A stretch of 64,000 nucleotides of DNA, from positions 24,322,913-24,386,912 of the forward strand of contig NC_046677.1 of NCBI RefSeq assembly GCF_003369915.1, written 5' to 3'. Below are positions 63,265 through 64,000 of this stretch, in pieces. The stretch is from Drosophila miranda (Eukaryota; Arthropoda; Insecta; Diptera; Drosophilidae). The notes beneath the pieces were generated by a model. It searched no databases and had not been told where the DNA came from. It was given only the letters and a program-made list of their open reading frames with translations. Each line of letters opens with the position of its first letter. Within the stretch, counting starts at the first letter, position 1. The translations under genes were made by a program, and so were the position numbers.

Positions 63265-64000
63265 ATGTTACGAGCTCCAAGACTTTGCGGGATTTTGTTG
63301 GTTCTACTAGCCATGGCTGTGGCCAGGCCTGAACGAGATCATGTTCGATTTTCAAGTAAGTGGCCAATAGTCGGTACGGACGCGGGAATCGCTGGATATA
63401 AAAGTAAAGGACAGGCAGAAAAACCCGAGAAGGATTCTAGAGAAGCAAAAGAACAGGCACGGGACGAATATTCCGAAGATGCAAGTGAAGAATTATTTGA
63501 AGAATATGAAGAATCATTTAGAGAATCATCGAATGAATTTGCTGGAGAATCTTTTAAAGTGTTGCTTAAGCAACTTCGACAAGAAGGAACACCTATTCAA
63601 CAAAATACAGAAGAACCAATTGTTCCAACAACGATGGGATCAGGTGAAATAACTACGGGATCAGGTGTCCAAGCAACTACGGGACCAACTGTTCCACCAG
63701 CGATGGGATCAGGTGAAATAACTACGGGATCAGGTGGCCAAGCAACTACGGGACCAACTGTTCCACCAGCGATGGGATCAGGTGAAATAACTACGGGATC
63801 AGGTGGCCAAGCAACTATGGGACCAAGTGACCAAGCAACTATGGGACCAACTGTTTCAACGATGGGATCAGGTGACATAACTACGGGATCAGGTGGCCAA
63901 GCAACTATGGGACCAACTCTTCCACCAACGATGGGATCAGGTGAAATAACTACGGGGTCAGGTGGCCAAGCAACTATGGGACCAACTGTTCCACCAACGA
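63265..64000 (+). CDS. Secreted Thr/Ser/Gly-rich repeat protein, partial
   Basis: The frame is open for 245 codons from the ATG to the window edge and continues beyond it. Residues 1-20 (MLRAPRLCGILLVLLAMAVA) are a clear signal peptide. Residues 30-110 are hydrophilic and acidic, rich in Glu and Ser (SEELFEEYEESFRESSNEF). From about residue 120 a 23-residue unit repeats: MGSGEITTGSGGQATTGP then TVPPA. Unit starts lie at 63634, 63703, 63772, 63862, 63931 and 64000. The repeats are Thr/Gly/Ser/Pro-rich and nearly free of aromatic and charged residues, like mucins or salivary glue proteins. A perfect donor word (GTAAGT, 63356-63361) after the signal peptide raises the chance of an intron there, but the frame stays open through it. 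No family is recognised. Confidence 0.65.
   Translation, partial: MLRAPRLCGILLVLLAMAVARPERDHVRFSSKWPIVGTDAGIAGYKSKGQAEKPEKDSREAKEQARDEYSEDASEELFEEYEESFRESSNEFAGESFKVLLKQLRQEGTPIQQNTEEPIVPTTMGSGEITTGSGVQATTGPTVPPAMGSGEITTGSGGQATTGPTVPPAMGSGEITTGSGGQATMGPSDQATMGPTVSTMGSGDITTGSGGQATMGPTLPPTMGSGEITTGSGGQATMGPTVPPT
63634..64000 (+). repeat. 69-bp coding tandem repeat
   Basis: Units start every 69 bp at 63634, 63703 and 63772, then after 90 bp at 63862, then every 69 bp at 63931 and 64000. The 90-bp unit carries an extra partial duplication. Identity between units is about 90-97%, so the array is young or homogenised. It continues beyond the window. Confidence 0.95.

Noticed and set aside
63634-64000. 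Regular repeats considered as a CRISPR-like array or satellite
   Set aside because: The repeats are contiguous, with no spacers, keep a multiple-of-three period and lie in an open frame in a fly genome.

Overview
This is eukaryotic DNA, almost certainly from a fruit fly (Drosophila). The genes have short introns of about 55-110 bp, the promoters carry fly core elements (DRE TATCGATA, Ohler Motif 1 GGTCACACT), and the proteins are close matches to fly families. The run of mio, papi and GOLPH3/sauron with Sec24CD and Uch suggests a block homologous to the base of D. melanogaster chromosome arm 2L (Muller element B). The species cannot be fixed from sequence alone; many CA/GA microsatellites and INE-1-like DNA would suit the obscura group.

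Layout. Positions 1-11030 hold no gene I can support, only simple repeats and scattered regulatory-looking motifs. At 11.0-14.3 kb, minus strand, lie a CCDC28-type coiled-coil gene and a COX7A-type subunit gene. From 14.3 to 26.9 kb is a second gene desert with a Helitron-like (INE-1/DINE-1 type) insertion at 16.2-17.6 kb. The stretch 26.9-36.6 kb is compact: a type II membrane histidine phosphatase of the PXYLP1 family, Uch, a CINP homologue (divergent from Uch over a DRE), an unrecognised 222-aa protein with a possible SAM-like segment, a probable UQCC3-CEBPZOS two-cistron unit, and mio. A small two-exon membrane protein gene (37.9-38.2 kb) and papi follow, then a C12orf57/C10 homologue, sauron (GOLPH3) and Sec24CD. 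From 55.9 kb come an unrecognised small gene, an EndoG-family nuclease, a 3.7-kb gap with one candidate micro-ORF, a secreted lipase, and a TATA-driven secreted repeat protein whose frame runs off the right edge.

How the genes relate. These are mostly unrelated housekeeping genes packed closely. Two themes recur: mitochondrial inner- or outer-membrane proteins (COX7A, UQCC3, CEBPZOS, papi, probably EndoG) and secretory pathway proteins (Sec24CD coat, GOLPH3, PXYLP1 for proteoglycan linker processing). The last two genes are secreted proteins with a different, rapidly evolving character.

Exon limits below were read by eye from GT/AG signals and checked by reading-frame arithmetic; summed coding lengths are whole codons for all multi-exon models given. 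The most interesting items are the open-ended repeat protein at the right edge, a short segment that is inverted between two copies of a repeat at 16.3 and 17.4 kb, a promoter-bearing dispersed element at 13.0 and 37.5 kb, and the 16-bp-spaced UQCC3/CEBPZOS pair with a GC-AG intron.
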